Shown here piece after piece: positions 1 to 7,646 of a stretch of DNA of 35,537 nucleotides (within the stretch, counting starts at the first letter, position 1; each line of letters starts with the position of its first letter). Origin of the DNA: Microbacterium resistens NBRC 103078 (GTDB taxonomy: Bacteria > Actinomycetota > Actinomycetes > Actinomycetales > Microbacteriaceae). The stretch spans positions 1-35,537 of the forward strand of contig NZ_BCRA01000031.1 of the NCBI RefSeq assembly GCF_001552355.1, read 5' to 3'. The translations under genes and the position numbers were made by a program. Under the pieces are notes generated by a model. That model did no database searches and was not told where the DNA came from. It worked only from the letters and a program-made list of their open reading frames with translations.

Positions 1-1
1 G

Positions 2-859
2 GCGAGCGTGCTGCTCGCCGTGTGGGTGCTCCTCGGGATGCTCCCGGGGCAGGTCGGCGCGCTGGTCGCCGCGACGCTGCCGTGGGTGGGCGCCGCGATC
101 GCGGTGGCCGTCGTGCTGACGGCGCTCCTCGCGCGGCGGGCCGTCCTCGTCCCGCTCGCCGCGGGCGTCGTCTGGTCTCTCGCGATGATCCCGGCGCTGC
201 CCGCACTCCCCGGGTCCGGCACCGGCGCCCTCACCGTCGCCAGCCAGAACGTGCAGGCGAACTCCGGAGGGGTCGCCGCCTCCGCTCGCACGCTGATGGA
301 CACCGGCGCGCAGATCGTGACGCTCACCGAGCTCGACGGCGAGAGCGGCGCGGTGGCGGACGAGCTCCTCGGGCAGCGGTTCGCGTACTCGTACCGGATC
401 GGGACCGTCGGCGTCTGGAGCGCCTACCCGCTGGTCGACACGGAGCCGCTCGATCTCGGGCTCGGCTGGAACCGCGCCTTGCGCGTCGTCGCGGACACGC
501 CGGCAGGCCCCCTGAGCGTCTACCTGATCCATGCCGCCTCCCTGCGGCCGGGCGAGCAGCACGCACGGGACACGATGCTCTCCGCGCTGGCGGACGAGAT
601 CGCCGCGGACGACGCCGACCGGGTCCTCGCGGTCGGCGACTTCAACGCGACGCCCACCGACCCGGCCCTGGGACCGCTGCGAGCGAGCGCCGACTGGGTG
701 CGCCCGACAGAGGCGGGCCTCGGCCTGACGTGGCCCGCGGCCTTCCCGCTCGCGCGGATCGACCAGGTCTTCGAGCGCGGCCTGTCCGTCGTCTCCTCGA
801 CCGTCGTCCGCGCCGGCGCCAGCGATCACCTCGCCACGCTCACGACCGTGGACTTCTGA
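2..859 (+). CDS. Endonuclease/exonuclease/phosphatase family membrane protein (5' partial)
   Basis: The reading frame is open to the left edge, so the true start lies outside the window; 285 residues are visible. The first 60 or so are hydrophobic with two or three likely membrane segments. A domain of the DNase I/EEP fold follows. Visible motifs are SQNVQAN (start of the fold), LTELDG (metal-binding Glu), GDFNAT (catalytic Asp/Asn) and SDHLATL near the C-terminus (catalytic Asp-His). This layout, N-terminal membrane helices and an extracytoplasmic EEP domain, is common in actinobacteria; substrates may be nucleic acid, phospholipid or other phosphodiesters and cannot be told here. The stop lies 64 nt before the next start, which has its own ribosome binding site. 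Confidence 0.85.
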   Translation, partial: ASVLLAVWVLLGMLPGQVGALVAATLPWVGAAIAVAVVLTALLARRAVLVPLAAGVVWSLAMIPALPALPGSGTGALTVASQNVQANSGGVAASARTLMDTGAQIVTLTELDGESGAVADELLGQRFAYSYRIGTVGVWSAYPLVDTEPLDLGLGWNRALRVVADTPAGPLSVYLIHAASLRPGEQHARDTMLSALADEIAADDADRVLAVGDFNATPTDPALGPLRASADWVRPTEAGLGLTWPAAFPLARIDQVFERGLSVVSSTVVRAGASDHLATLTTVDF

Positions 860-923
860 CGAACGGCGCCCGTGCCCCGGGATGCCGGGAGGATGGGATG
901 ACCGGATCTCACAAGGAGGACGC

Positions 924-1658
924 ATGCCCGACGAGGCCATCGACTGGGTGGAGATCCCCGCAGGGACGCTCCTGCGCGGCACGCCCGCGGACGACCTCCC
1001 CGACATCGCCGAGCGGTTCTCGGACACCGGCGTCCCCATGGCCTGGTACGTGAAGGAGGTCCCGCGCACGCGGATCCGCGTGCCGGCGTTCCGGATCGCG
1101 CGGACTCCCGTCACGGTCGGGCAGTGGGAGCCCTTCGCCGCCGAGACCGGTCGCTCGCTGCCGGACGGCCCGGCGGACCACCCGGTGTTCGGCGTCTCCT
1201 GGGATGCGGCGGTCGCCTTCTGCGCGTGGACGGCGCGCCGCACCGGCATGGACGTGCGCCTGCCGACCGAGGACGAGTGGGAGCGGGCCGCCCGAGGCGA
1301 CGACGCGCGCGAGTTCCCCTGGGGCGACGAGTACCGTCGCGGGCTGGCGAACCTCGTGGATCTGGGACTCGGCACGACCACTCCGGTGGGCTCGTTCCCG
1401 GGCGGCGCGAGCCCGTTCGGCGTCCTCGACATGGCCGGGAACGTGGATGAGTGGACGTCCACGCTCTACGCTCCCTATCCGGGCGCGCCGCCTGAGCTCG
1501 CCGCGACGGAGTCCTGGGCGTTCGACCCGCACATCACGCGCGGCGGCGCGTTCCGCCACGACCGCGATCTCGCCCGGTGCGCACGTCGGCACGGCGCGTA
1601 CGAGGAGGATCTGCGCGCGATCGGCGTCGGCTTCCGGCTGGCGGCCTCGGCGGCGTGA
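924..1658 (+). CDS. SUMF1/formylglycine-generating-enzyme-fold protein lacking the catalytic Cys pair
   Basis: This 244-residue protein has the SUMF1 (FGE-sulfatase) fold: an early IPAGTLLRG segment, RTPVTVGQWEPF, PVFGVSWDAAVAFCAW, RLPTEDEWERAARG, FPWGDEY, FGVLDMAGNVDEWT and the closing RGGAF...VGFRLA. In true formylglycine-generating enzymes the RGGS block carries two active-site cysteines; here it reads RGGAFRHD and ARCARRHG, so that pair is missing. It is therefore unlikely to activate sulfatases; related SUMF1-fold proteins serve in other oxidative or binding roles. The start is set at ATG 924, with AAGGAGG about 6 nt upstream; the longer frame from 882 has no such site. No sulfatase gene lies nearby. 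Confidence 0.85.
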   Translation: MPDEAIDWVEIPAGTLLRGTPADDLPDIAERFSDTGVPMAWYVKEVPRTRIRVPAFRIARTPVTVGQWEPFAAETGRSLPDGPADHPVFGVSWDAAVAFCAWTARRTGMDVRLPTEDEWERAARGDDAREFPWGDEYRRGLANLVDLGLGTTTPVGSFPGGASPFGVLDMAGNVDEWTSTLYAPYPGAPPELAATESWAFDPHITRGGAFRHDRDLARCARRHGAYEEDLRAIGVGFRLAASAA

Positions 1659-1669
1659 CGCAACCCCGG

Positions 1670-2581
1670 TCAGGCCGCGTCGCGTCCTGATCCGGCCCGC
1701 GAAGCCGCCGGCACGCCGGGCCGAGTCGTCTCGCCGGGTGCGACGGCGACGGCACCGACCGCCTCGAGCACGGTGTCGAGCGTCACGTCCGCCTCGAGGA
1801 TCCGGGTGTGCCCGAGTCCGGTGGTCTCGGTCACCTCCACCCGGCCCGGATGCCGCTCGGCGAGGCGCCGGCTCTCTCCCACCTCGGACCACCCGTCCCC
1901 GGCATCGTGGACGATCCGGATCCGGAGGTCCGCGGGGAGCTCGCGGGCGAGCAGGTCGTAGGACGCCGCGTCGACGCCGTCGCGCCGCAGCCGCCGTGTG
2001 AACCATCCCTCCTGCCGGATCCTCGCCTTCTCGCCGAGTCCGGCTCCGCGCGCGAACGCCTCGCTGAGGGCCGAGTACCGGACCACCGGTGCGATCGCGA
2101 CCATGCGCCGTGAGATCCCCCCGTCGGCGACGGCGGTGAGCGCGGCCAGCGCTCCGGCCGAGTGCGCCACGACCGCGTGGAAGCTCCCGCCGTCCTCCTC
2201 CTGCGCCAGGGCGTCGATGATCCGGCGGTACTCGCCGACGTGGGTGCGTCGCCCCGGCGAGTCCCCGGAGGCGGGCGCGTCGAAGGCGACGACGCGGTAG
2301 CCTGCGAAGAGCAGCTCGCGGATGATCGCTCCGAACTGCGATGCCCGCCCGCGCCAGCCGTGCACGATGAGCACGGCGCGGGGTCCGGTCCCCCACTCGT
2401 ACACGATGACGCGGTGCCCGCCGAGGTCGCGGACCCGGCGCCGGGCGTCGTCGTGGGTCGCCCGGTCGCGCGGGCGCACCGGCAGCCGACGGCCGGCGCT
2501 GATGTACCCGGGATAGGTCGCTGCGGCGGCCAGGACGGGCGAGAGACGGTCGAGCGAGCGGACGAGGGACCGGACATCCAT
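1670..2581 (-). CDS. Alpha/beta hydrolase
   Basis: A 303-residue alpha/beta hydrolase. The oxyanion region is IVHGWRGRASQF (about 72-83), the nucleophile elbow is AHSAGA with Ser141, and the C-terminal GLGHTRIL supplies the likely catalytic His. The substrate is unknown; the closest familiar groups are lysophospholipase/esterase-like hydrolases. The start is ATG 2581 (MDVRSL), preceded by GGAG about 7 nt upstream; the in-frame TTG at 2596 lacks a site. The gene diverges from a TetR regulator across 69 nt holding two ACGATCGT boxes, so it is probably that regulator's target. Confidence 0.88.
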   Translation of the reverse strand: MDVRSLVRSLDRLSPVLAAAATYPGYISAGRRLPVRPRDRATHDDARRRVRDLGGHRVIVYEWGTGPRAVLIVHGWRGRASQFGAIIRELLFAGYRVVAFDAPASGDSPGRRTHVGEYRRIIDALAQEEDGGSFHAVVAHSAGALAALTAVADGGISRRMVAIAPVVRYSALSEAFARGAGLGEKARIRQEGWFTRRLRRDGVDAASYDLLARELPADLRIRIVHDAGDGWSEVGESRRLAERHPGRVEVTETTGLGHTRILEADVTLDTVLEAVGAVAVAPGETTRPGVPAASRAGSGRDAA

Positions 2582-2596
2582 GGCGACTCCAAACAA

Positions 2597-2633
2597 TACG
2601 GACGATCGTTCATATATCTATACGCACGATCGT
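2597..2633. promoter_or_regulatory. Tandem 13-bp operator boxes between hydrolase and TetR
   Basis: The sequence TACGnACGATCGT occurs at 2597-2609 and again at 2621-2633, exactly 24 bp apart. The ACGATCGT core is a perfect palindrome. Both boxes lie in the 69-nt gap between the divergent hydrolase and TetR genes, in a notably AT-richer stretch. They are most simply read as binding sites for the adjacent TetR protein, controlling both promoters. Confidence 0.6.
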
Positions 2634-2638
2634 ACTGA

Positions 2639-2644
2639 TACCTT
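2639..2644 (+). promoter_or_regulatory. -10 hexamer of leaderless tetR promoter
   Basis: TACCTT lies 6 nt before the ATG at 2651, so transcription would begin at or next to the start codon. No Shine-Dalgarno sequence is properly placed (GGGG is only 2 nt from ATG). No good -35 is visible. Confidence 0.4.
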
Positions 2645-2650
2645 GGGGCG

Positions 2651-3325
2651 ATGACAACAGCGATCGACGGACGCCGGGCGCGGGGAGACCGCTCCCGCCG
2701 AGCCGTCTTGTCGGTCGCGACCCAGCTCGCGTCGACGGACGGCCTCACCGGGGTCTCGATCGCCCGGCTCGCGGCCGAGACCGATGCCAGCAAGAGCGGT
2801 GTCGCGGCCCTGTTCGGATCCAAGGAGCAGCTCCAGCTCGCCGTCGTCGCCGAGGCTCGCCGCGTGTTCATCGAGGTCGTGGTCGAGCCCGCGCGCGCAT
2901 ACCCGCGGGGCCTTCCGCGCCTGTGCGCCCTGGTGCGCGCCTGGATCGACTACTCGTCCGGGCGCACGTTCACCGGCGGCTGCTTCTTCCTCGCCGTCGC
3001 CGCGGAGTACGCGGCGCGCCCGGGTGCCGTGCGCGACGCCGTCTCCGAGGCGATGGAGCTCTGGCGCTCGTACCTGGAGATCTCGATCTCCCGAGCGATG
3101 GCAGACGGGGATCTCCCCGGGCTCGACGACGCACGGCAGCTCGTCTTCGAGCTCGAGGCCCTGCTCGCGCATGCGAACGCCGAGTCGGTGCTCCGCGGCG
3201 GCGACGCCCCGTACCGCCGTGCCGAGCGCGCTCTCGTCGAGCGCCTGCACGCCCTCGGTGCCGCGGACGCGACGCTCGACGCTCCGCGCGTCTCCCCGCG
3301 AGGCCCTCAGAGCGCCGACCTGTGA
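2651..3325 (+). CDS. TetR/AcrR family transcriptional regulator
   Basis: A 224-residue regulator with an N-terminal TetR helix-turn-helix (about residues 17-62): RAVLSVATQLAS, GLTGVSIARLAAETDAS, KSGVAALFGSKEQLQLAV. The C-terminal half contains FTGGCFFLAVAAEYAARPG, as in the group with a TetR C-terminal domain around a conserved GGC motif. It probably represses itself and the divergent hydrolase through the two ACGATCGT boxes just upstream. The last 15 or so residues are a low-complexity tail. The ligand is unknown. Confidence 0.9.
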   Translation: MTTAIDGRRARGDRSRRAVLSVATQLASTDGLTGVSIARLAAETDASKSGVAALFGSKEQLQLAVVAEARRVFIEVVVEPARAYPRGLPRLCALVRAWIDYSSGRTFTGGCFFLAVAAEYAARPGAVRDAVSEAMELWRSYLEISISRAMADGDLPGLDDARQLVFELEALLAHANAESVLRGGDAPYRRAERALVERLHALGAADATLDAPRVSPRGPQSADL

Positions 3326-3497
3326 CCGACTCGTCGGCGTCGCGGATCGGCTCCGACCCCTCTCCGGGACCGTACGGGGAACCACATAAGCGACGGCGGC
3401 ACCGAATGCGCGCTCTTGCAAACTGCTCGTGAGAAGTGCTCAGTCCCTTACGGGTCTGACCCGAGCATCCGCAAAGCCAGGAAGGAAGGAGAGAGCC

Positions 3498-4370
3498 GTG
3501 TCTACGATGACGCCCCCCGTGAAGAGAGCCACCACCTGGATCTGCGTGGTGATGGCGGTGATCTCGGCAGCCGGGGCCGCCATGTACCTCCTTGAGATTG
3601 TCCTCAAGCCGACTCAGGCCTTGGTCGGGTGGGCCGGCGGGGTCGGCATCGCCGCCGTTCTGGTCCTCATCGGGATCGCCCTGTTCCCGAAGAATCGTGT
3701 GCCGTGGCGGTTCCGGTGGCTCTCGATCGGGTTCGGAGCGTTCTTCGCGACGACCGTTGCGGGCCTGAATCCGTGGCAGTCATCCGTGACCGCCCCGTTC
3801 GGGGAAGAACTGACGAAACTCGCGATCACCGCGACCCTGCTGTGGATGATCCGGGGCGAGCTGCGGGGCCCGCTCGACGGACTGATCGTCGGGTACTTCA
3901 CGGGTCTCGGGTTCGAGGCCTTCGAAGACACCACCTACGTCATCAACCTCGACGATGCCAGTCAAGCGTGGACGGTGCTCGCCGAACGCGCTCTGATCGG
4001 GTTCGGGCTGCACAACGTGTTCGCCGGCCTCGCGGGGATGGGGATGGCACTCCTGCTGGTCCGTGGGCGCAAGGCCTGGGGAACCCTGCTCGGGTTTCTC
4101 GCCGCCGCGATCGCCCTCCATTTCGTATGGGACAACTTTCAACCCGACCTCGGCGTCATTCCGACGCCCCTCGGCTTCGACCTGCCTATCGGGGTTCTGT
4201 TGGTCTATCTGCTGTTCCTCGGTGTCTTCGCCGTCGCGCTGATCTGGGCGCGCCGTCATGACGACCCCGCCCAGCGAGGCACGCCCGCCAACGAATCCGG
4301 TCCGGCCGTCTCGTCGTCCGCAGCCTCGCAGTCCCTGACGCGCCGCGACGACCGGGATTCGGAGGCGTAG
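3498..4370 (+). CDS. PrsW-like intramembrane metalloprotease
   Basis: A 290-residue multi-pass membrane protein with about seven hydrophobic segments. Motifs of the PrsW/CPBP-like family are visible: APFGEELTKL (paired catalytic Glu), GLGFEAFEDTTY, HNVFAGLAG and ALHFVWDN (metal-ligand His residues). PrsW proteases cleave membrane proteins such as anti-sigma factors in Bacillus; the substrate here is unknown. GTG 3498 was chosen as start because AGGAAGGAGAG lies just upstream; an extended frame from 3429 has no such site. The tail after about residue 255 is hydrophilic and Ser/Asp-rich. By eye the gene is less GC-rich than its neighbours, which may mean later acquisition. No anti-sigma gene is adjacent. 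Confidence 0.82.
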   Translation: MSTMTPPVKRATTWICVVMAVISAAGAAMYLLEIVLKPTQALVGWAGGVGIAAVLVLIGIALFPKNRVPWRFRWLSIGFGAFFATTVAGLNPWQSSVTAPFGEELTKLAITATLLWMIRGELRGPLDGLIVGYFTGLGFEAFEDTTYVINLDDASQAWTVLAERALIGFGLHNVFAGLAGMGMALLLVRGRKAWGTLLGFLAAAIALHFVWDNFQPDLGVIPTPLGFDLPIGVLLVYLLFLGVFAVALIWARRHDDPAQRGTPANESGPAVSSSAASQSLTRRDDRDSEA

Positions 4371-4384
4371 GCCGCCAAGGTCCG

Positions 4385-4405
4385 GCGCTGCGTCTCGGTC
4401 AGCGC
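4385..4405. terminator. Terminator-like hairpin between convergent genes
   Basis: GCGCTG (4385-4390) pairs with CAGCGC (4400-4405) across a 9-nt loop, in the gap between the convergent PrsW and DUF6194 genes. No T-run follows, as is usual in high-GC actinobacteria. Confidence 0.4.
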
Positions 4406-4425
4406 TTGCGCCGAGCGCGGCAGGG

Positions 4426-4869
4426 TCACCCTCGTTCCGCGCGACGCCGCGTACGGGCGCGAGCGGCGTCATGCGCCTCCTTCAGGAGAGCCAGGACGGT
4501 GCCCGTCGTCGCCGCCCCAGGGTTCACGACCGACACCCACCCGGCGTCTCCGTACACGGGGTGCCGGGCGATGACGTCAACGCCCGCCGCGTCCGCGGCC
4601 GGGTCCGCCACCTCCGCGAGCCGCTTCCGTCCGACGTGGATGTTCACGCGGAAGCGCCCCGCGGCCGAGAGTCGCGAGCTCTCGTCGTCGGGATAGTCCT
4701 TGGTGATGATCGTCCCGTAGGGCTGAGTCCGTTCCGGCATGACGCCGTCGGGTGCGTAGTAGAAGAAGGCGTCGCCCCACGCGAGTTCCGGGAACGGCGC
4801 CGAGTGGGGTTCCACGACAAGGACGCCGTCGAACCCGTGGACGGCGTCGAGGATCTGCTGCATCGTCAT
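4426..4869 (-). CDS. DUF6194 family protein
   Basis: A 147-residue soluble protein recognised as DUF6194 from its body: DGVLVVEPHSAPFPELAWGD, FFYYAPDG, TIITKDYPDD, FRVNIHVGRKR and HPVYGDAGWVSVVNPG. The family has no assigned function that I can name; its size and fold recall small MmcQ/YjbR-like proteins. ATG 4869 has GGAAG about 5 nt upstream; a second ATG two codons in is possible. The C-terminus is Arg-rich. It diverges from the MerR-type regulator across 60 nt and may be regulated by it. Confidence 0.8.
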   Translation of the reverse strand: MTMQQILDAVHGFDGVLVVEPHSAPFPELAWGDAFFYYAPDGVMPERTQPYGTIITKDYPDDESSRLSAAGRFRVNIHVGRKRLAEVADPAADAAGVDVIARHPVYGDAGWVSVVNPGAATTGTVLALLKEAHDAARARTRRRAERG

Positions 4870-4929
4870 GCTTCCATGGTCCGCTTCATGTGCTTATGTG
4901 GACTTTGCGATGTCAGCGAGCGGATCTCC

Positions 4930-5640
4930 ATGGAAAAGCCTCAAGAGCGGATCTTCACCACCGCGCAGATCGGCCGGATGGTCTCCTACTCGACCCAGCA
5001 GGTGCGTGATCTGGAGAGGCTGGGCGTGATCCCGCCCGCGGCACGCGGACCCAACGGGTACCGCCGCTACCGGCCGGAGCATCTCCTCGCGCTCCGCGCC
5101 TACCGCGCCCTCGCCGCGGCGGTCGGTCCCGTCCCGGCCCGTCGGCTCCTGCCCGTCCTCCGCACCTCGTCCCTCGATGCGGCGGCCGAGATGCTCGACG
5201 ACCTCCATACCGGGATCGCCGAGGAGCGCCGTCGCGTGCGGGAGGCGCTCCGGTCCCTCGACGCGATCCTCCGGGACGACGACGCACCCTTCGACGACAG
5301 GGACGCGATGGGCATCGGCGAGCTCGCCGATGCCCTCGGCGTCCGCACCTCGGCCCTGCGCCACTGGGAGGACCAGGGGCTCGTCCGCCCCGAGCGTGCG
5401 GAGCGGACCCGGGTCCGTCGCTTCGGCGCGGACGCGATCCACGCCGCGCGCATCGTCGCGGCGCTCCGTGCCGGAGGCTACCCGATCCCTCCGATCGGGC
5501 AGGTGCTCGACGACCTGCGGTCCCACGGGCGTGGACTCCCCGCCCGCGCCCTCCTCGAGCAGCGCCTGGCCGACCTCTCCCGCCGCAGCGTCGCCCTCCT
5601 CGCGGCGGCGGGCGACCTCCACCGCCTCCTCGACCGCTGA
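4930..5640 (+). CDS. MerR-type regulator with two HTH domains
   Basis: A 236-residue protein with two MerR-like winged-helix modules in one chain. The first spans about residues 8-62 (TTAQIGRMVSYSTQQVRDLE, then PNGYRRYRPEHL). The second spans about 126-190 (MGIGELADALGVRTSALRHW, then VRRFGADAIHAARIVAALR). Typical MerR proteins have one such domain followed by a dimerisation helix and an effector domain. Related double-HTH regulators occur near actinobacterial secondary-metabolism genes (the TioE group, from memory). There is no effector domain after the second module, only a short helical tail. The start is set at ATG 4930, next to the first HTH; an upstream ATG at 4876 is possible. No good Shine-Dalgarno site was found. 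Confidence 0.82.
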   Translation: MEKPQERIFTTAQIGRMVSYSTQQVRDLERLGVIPPAARGPNGYRRYRPEHLLALRAYRALAAAVGPVPARRLLPVLRTSSLDAAAEMLDDLHTGIAEERRRVREALRSLDAILRDDDAPFDDRDAMGIGELADALGVRTSALRHWEDQGLVRPERAERTRVRRFGADAIHAARIVAALRAGGYPIPPIGQVLDDLRSHGRGLPARALLEQRLADLSRRSVALLAAAGDLHRLLDR

Positions 5641-5644
5641 TGCG

Positions 5645-5688
5645 CGGGCGGTGGGACAGCCGTCATCCTCCGTCGCGCACGCCGCCCG
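5645..5688. terminator. Bidirectional terminator-like inverted repeat
   Basis: CGGGCGG (5645-5651) and CCGCCCG (5682-5688) can pair in the 53-nt gap between convergent genes. The loop is long (30 nt), so this is a modest call. Confidence 0.3.
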
Positions 5689-5693
5689 GGCGA

Positions 5694-6296
5694 TCAGATC
5701 CAGCCGCGCTCCTCGGCGAGGAGCACCGCCTGTTGGCGGGTGGCGACCCCGAGCTTGGCGAGCACAGCGGAGATGTGATTGCGCACCGTCCCCGGCGCCA
5801 GCGAGAGCGTCCGCGCGATCTGCCCGGTGGTCTCGCCGCGGCGCCCCGCACGCAGCACGTCGAGCTCGCGGTCGGTCAGCGGCGAGCGCTCGTCGCTCAG
5901 CGCGTCGGCGGCGACCTCGGGATCGACGTATCGCGAACCTGCGGCGACCCGGCGGATGACCGCAGCCACTTCGTCGGCTCCTCGGGACTTCGGCAGGAAA
6001 CCGGCGACGCCGGACGAGAGGGCGCGGCGCAGCACGCCCGGGCGCGCGTGCCTGGTCACCACCACGCAGCGGGTCGCGATCGACCGGCCCAGCTGCGCCG
6101 CGACCTCGACGCCGTCTCGGCCCGGCATCTCCAGGTCGAGCAGGCACACGTCGGGCTTCAGACGCAGCGCCTCCGCCAGCGCCTCATCGCCGTCCGCGCA
6201 TTCGGCGACGACGTCGATGTCGTCCTCCAGCCGGAGCAGGGCCGCGAGCGCGGAACGGATCATCCCCTCGTCGTCAGCGAGCAGGACCCGGATCAT
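5694..6296 (-). CDS. NarL/DesR-type response regulator
   Basis: A 200-residue response regulator. The receiver domain has the acidic pair ADDE near residues 7-10, phospho-acceptor Asp54 in CLLDLEMPG, and the conserved Lys in FLPKS. The C-terminal LuxR-type HTH reads LTDRELDVLRAGRRGETTGQ through GTVRNHISAVLAKLGVATR. It is the second gene of an operon with the upstream histidine kinase; the kinase stop and this ATG overlap as ATGA (6293-6296), so the two are translationally coupled. The pair resembles DesK/DesR-type envelope-sensing systems. Targets are unknown; the divergent membrane protein gene at 7647 is a candidate. Confidence 0.92.
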   Translation of the reverse strand: MIRVLLADDEGMIRSALAALLRLEDDIDVVAECADGDEALAEALRLKPDVCLLDLEMPGRDGVEVAAQLGRSIATRCVVVTRHARPGVLRRALSSGVAGFLPKSRGADEVAAVIRRVAAGSRYVDPEVAADALSDERSPLTDRELDVLRAGRRGETTGQIARTLSLAPGTVRNHISAVLAKLGVATRQQAVLLAEERGWI

Positions 6297-7492
6297 CGGG
6301 CGTCCCCGTCCGGCACGGACACCGAGAGCGCGAACTCGTCCGCCCCGCGACGCACCCGGATCGTACCTCCGGCCTCGGTGATCCGCCGCTCGATGCCCTC
6401 CAGACCGGATCCGTCCGCGTCGGCGAGGCGGTCCGACGGCGCGTCGTTGACGATCTCATAGCGCCAGCCGGCCGCCTCACGACGCAGGGTGAGACGTGCG
6501 CGCCGCCCGCCCCCGTGCCGCAGCACGTTGGTCGTCGTCTCCCGGATGACGGGTCCGAGGGCCGCCGTCGGCGCCTCGTCCGCGTCGGCGGCGATGTCGG
6601 CCTCCACGGCCAGCCCCGCGGCGGCGAGCAGGTCCCGGGCGTTGGCGAGCTCATCGCCGAGCGGCACGGACCGGAACCGCAGCGCCAAGTCTCGCGTGCC
6701 CTGACGCGCCTCGTCCACGCTGGCGCGGGCCGCGCGGAGCTGTTCCAGCGCCGCGTCCGGGTCCCTCCCCATCAGGCGTTCGGCGAGCTCGAGCTGAAGC
6801 GCGATCACCTGCAGGTGGTGGCCCTGCAGGTCGTGGACGTCCGTGGCCACGCGCAGCCGCTCCTGGGTCGCCGCCAGCCGCGCCTCCGACAGCCGCGCGC
6901 GGTCCAGGGCGACGAGCACGTCCCACCACCACAGCGACGTCACGCTCATCGACGGCAGCGTCACCGCGAAGAACACCGGAACCCAGCCGATCGGCATCAA
7001 CCACGGGATGCCGCGCGCCCCGTCGATCACGGCGAGCACGAGGAGGAGGCCGGTGAGCCCGACGACCACCCGGAGCCGGACGCCCTTCGGCCAGTTCCAC
7101 AGCGTCGCGCACTGCGCCACGGGCGTCGCGAGGACCACCCAGCTCCCCGTGAGATACCCGGCGAGGACGCCGAACACCACGGCAACCAGGACCGGCGCGA
7201 CAAGACGCCACCGCGACCGCGGGCGATCGGCGTCGCCGCGCCGGCGGTAGTCCCGCAGGAGCAGCAGTGTCGACGCCACCCAGAGCGACCCGCCCAGGCC
7301 CATCGTCAGCGGGACGGCGGGGCCGGTGCCGTCGGCGGCGATCACGACGGCCCAGAGGAAGAGCACCGCGACCTCGAACGCGATCACGGCGGACGCGGTG
7401 TACCACCAGGTCGCCGTGATCCCCCTCGCCAGCTGGCGTGCTCCCGGGGACGGGTCGGCAGCCGGCGCAGGACGATCGGACGCGGTGCTCAC
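6293..7492 (-). CDS. DesK-type sensor histidine kinase
   Basis: A 399-residue membrane kinase. About six hydrophobic segments occupy residues 28-190. The HisKA_3 phospho-acceptor box is ATDVHDLQGHHLQV with His220, and the ATPase domain shows the N-box ETTTNVLRHGGG and a GSGLEGIERR G-box. GTG 7492 was chosen because the upstream extension is a mere open frame. A TATCGT hexamer lies 7 nt before GTG, so the mRNA may be leaderless. It forms a coupled operon with the response regulator. The stimulus is unknown; the short loops between helices suggest sensing within the membrane. Confidence 0.88.
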   Translation of the reverse strand: MSTASDRPAPAADPSPGARQLARGITATWWYTASAVIAFEVAVLFLWAVVIAADGTGPAVPLTMGLGGSLWVASTLLLLRDYRRRGDADRPRSRWRLVAPVLVAVVFGVLAGYLTGSWVVLATPVAQCATLWNWPKGVRLRVVVGLTGLLLVLAVIDGARGIPWLMPIGWVPVFFAVTLPSMSVTSLWWWDVLVALDRARLSEARLAATQERLRVATDVHDLQGHHLQVIALQLELAERLMGRDPDAALEQLRAARASVDEARQGTRDLALRFRSVPLGDELANARDLLAAAGLAVEADIAADADEAPTAALGPVIRETTTNVLRHGGGRRARLTLRREAAGWRYEIVNDAPSDRLADADGSGLEGIERRITEAGGTIRVRRGADEFALSVSVPDGDAR

Positions 7493-7511
7493 CCGCCCCA
7501 CGATAGGGCCA

Positions 7512-7523
7512 TGACACTTGTCA
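7512..7523. promoter_or_regulatory. Palindrome in divergent promoter region
   Basis: TGACA-CT-TGTCA is a perfect inverted repeat lying between the divergent kinase (7492) and small multidrug-export-type gene (7647), 20 nt from the kinase start. It is a candidate site for the cognate response regulator. Confidence 0.35.
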
Positions 7524-7646
7524 CGGTCTGCCGGTGCAAACCGCACGACCATCGATGACGCGGCGGCACTGCCGCCGCACGACCGGCTCCGGTGGACTGG
7601 TCTCTGCCGGCGCACCCGCCCCGGCGGACCGACAGGAGCATCGACC

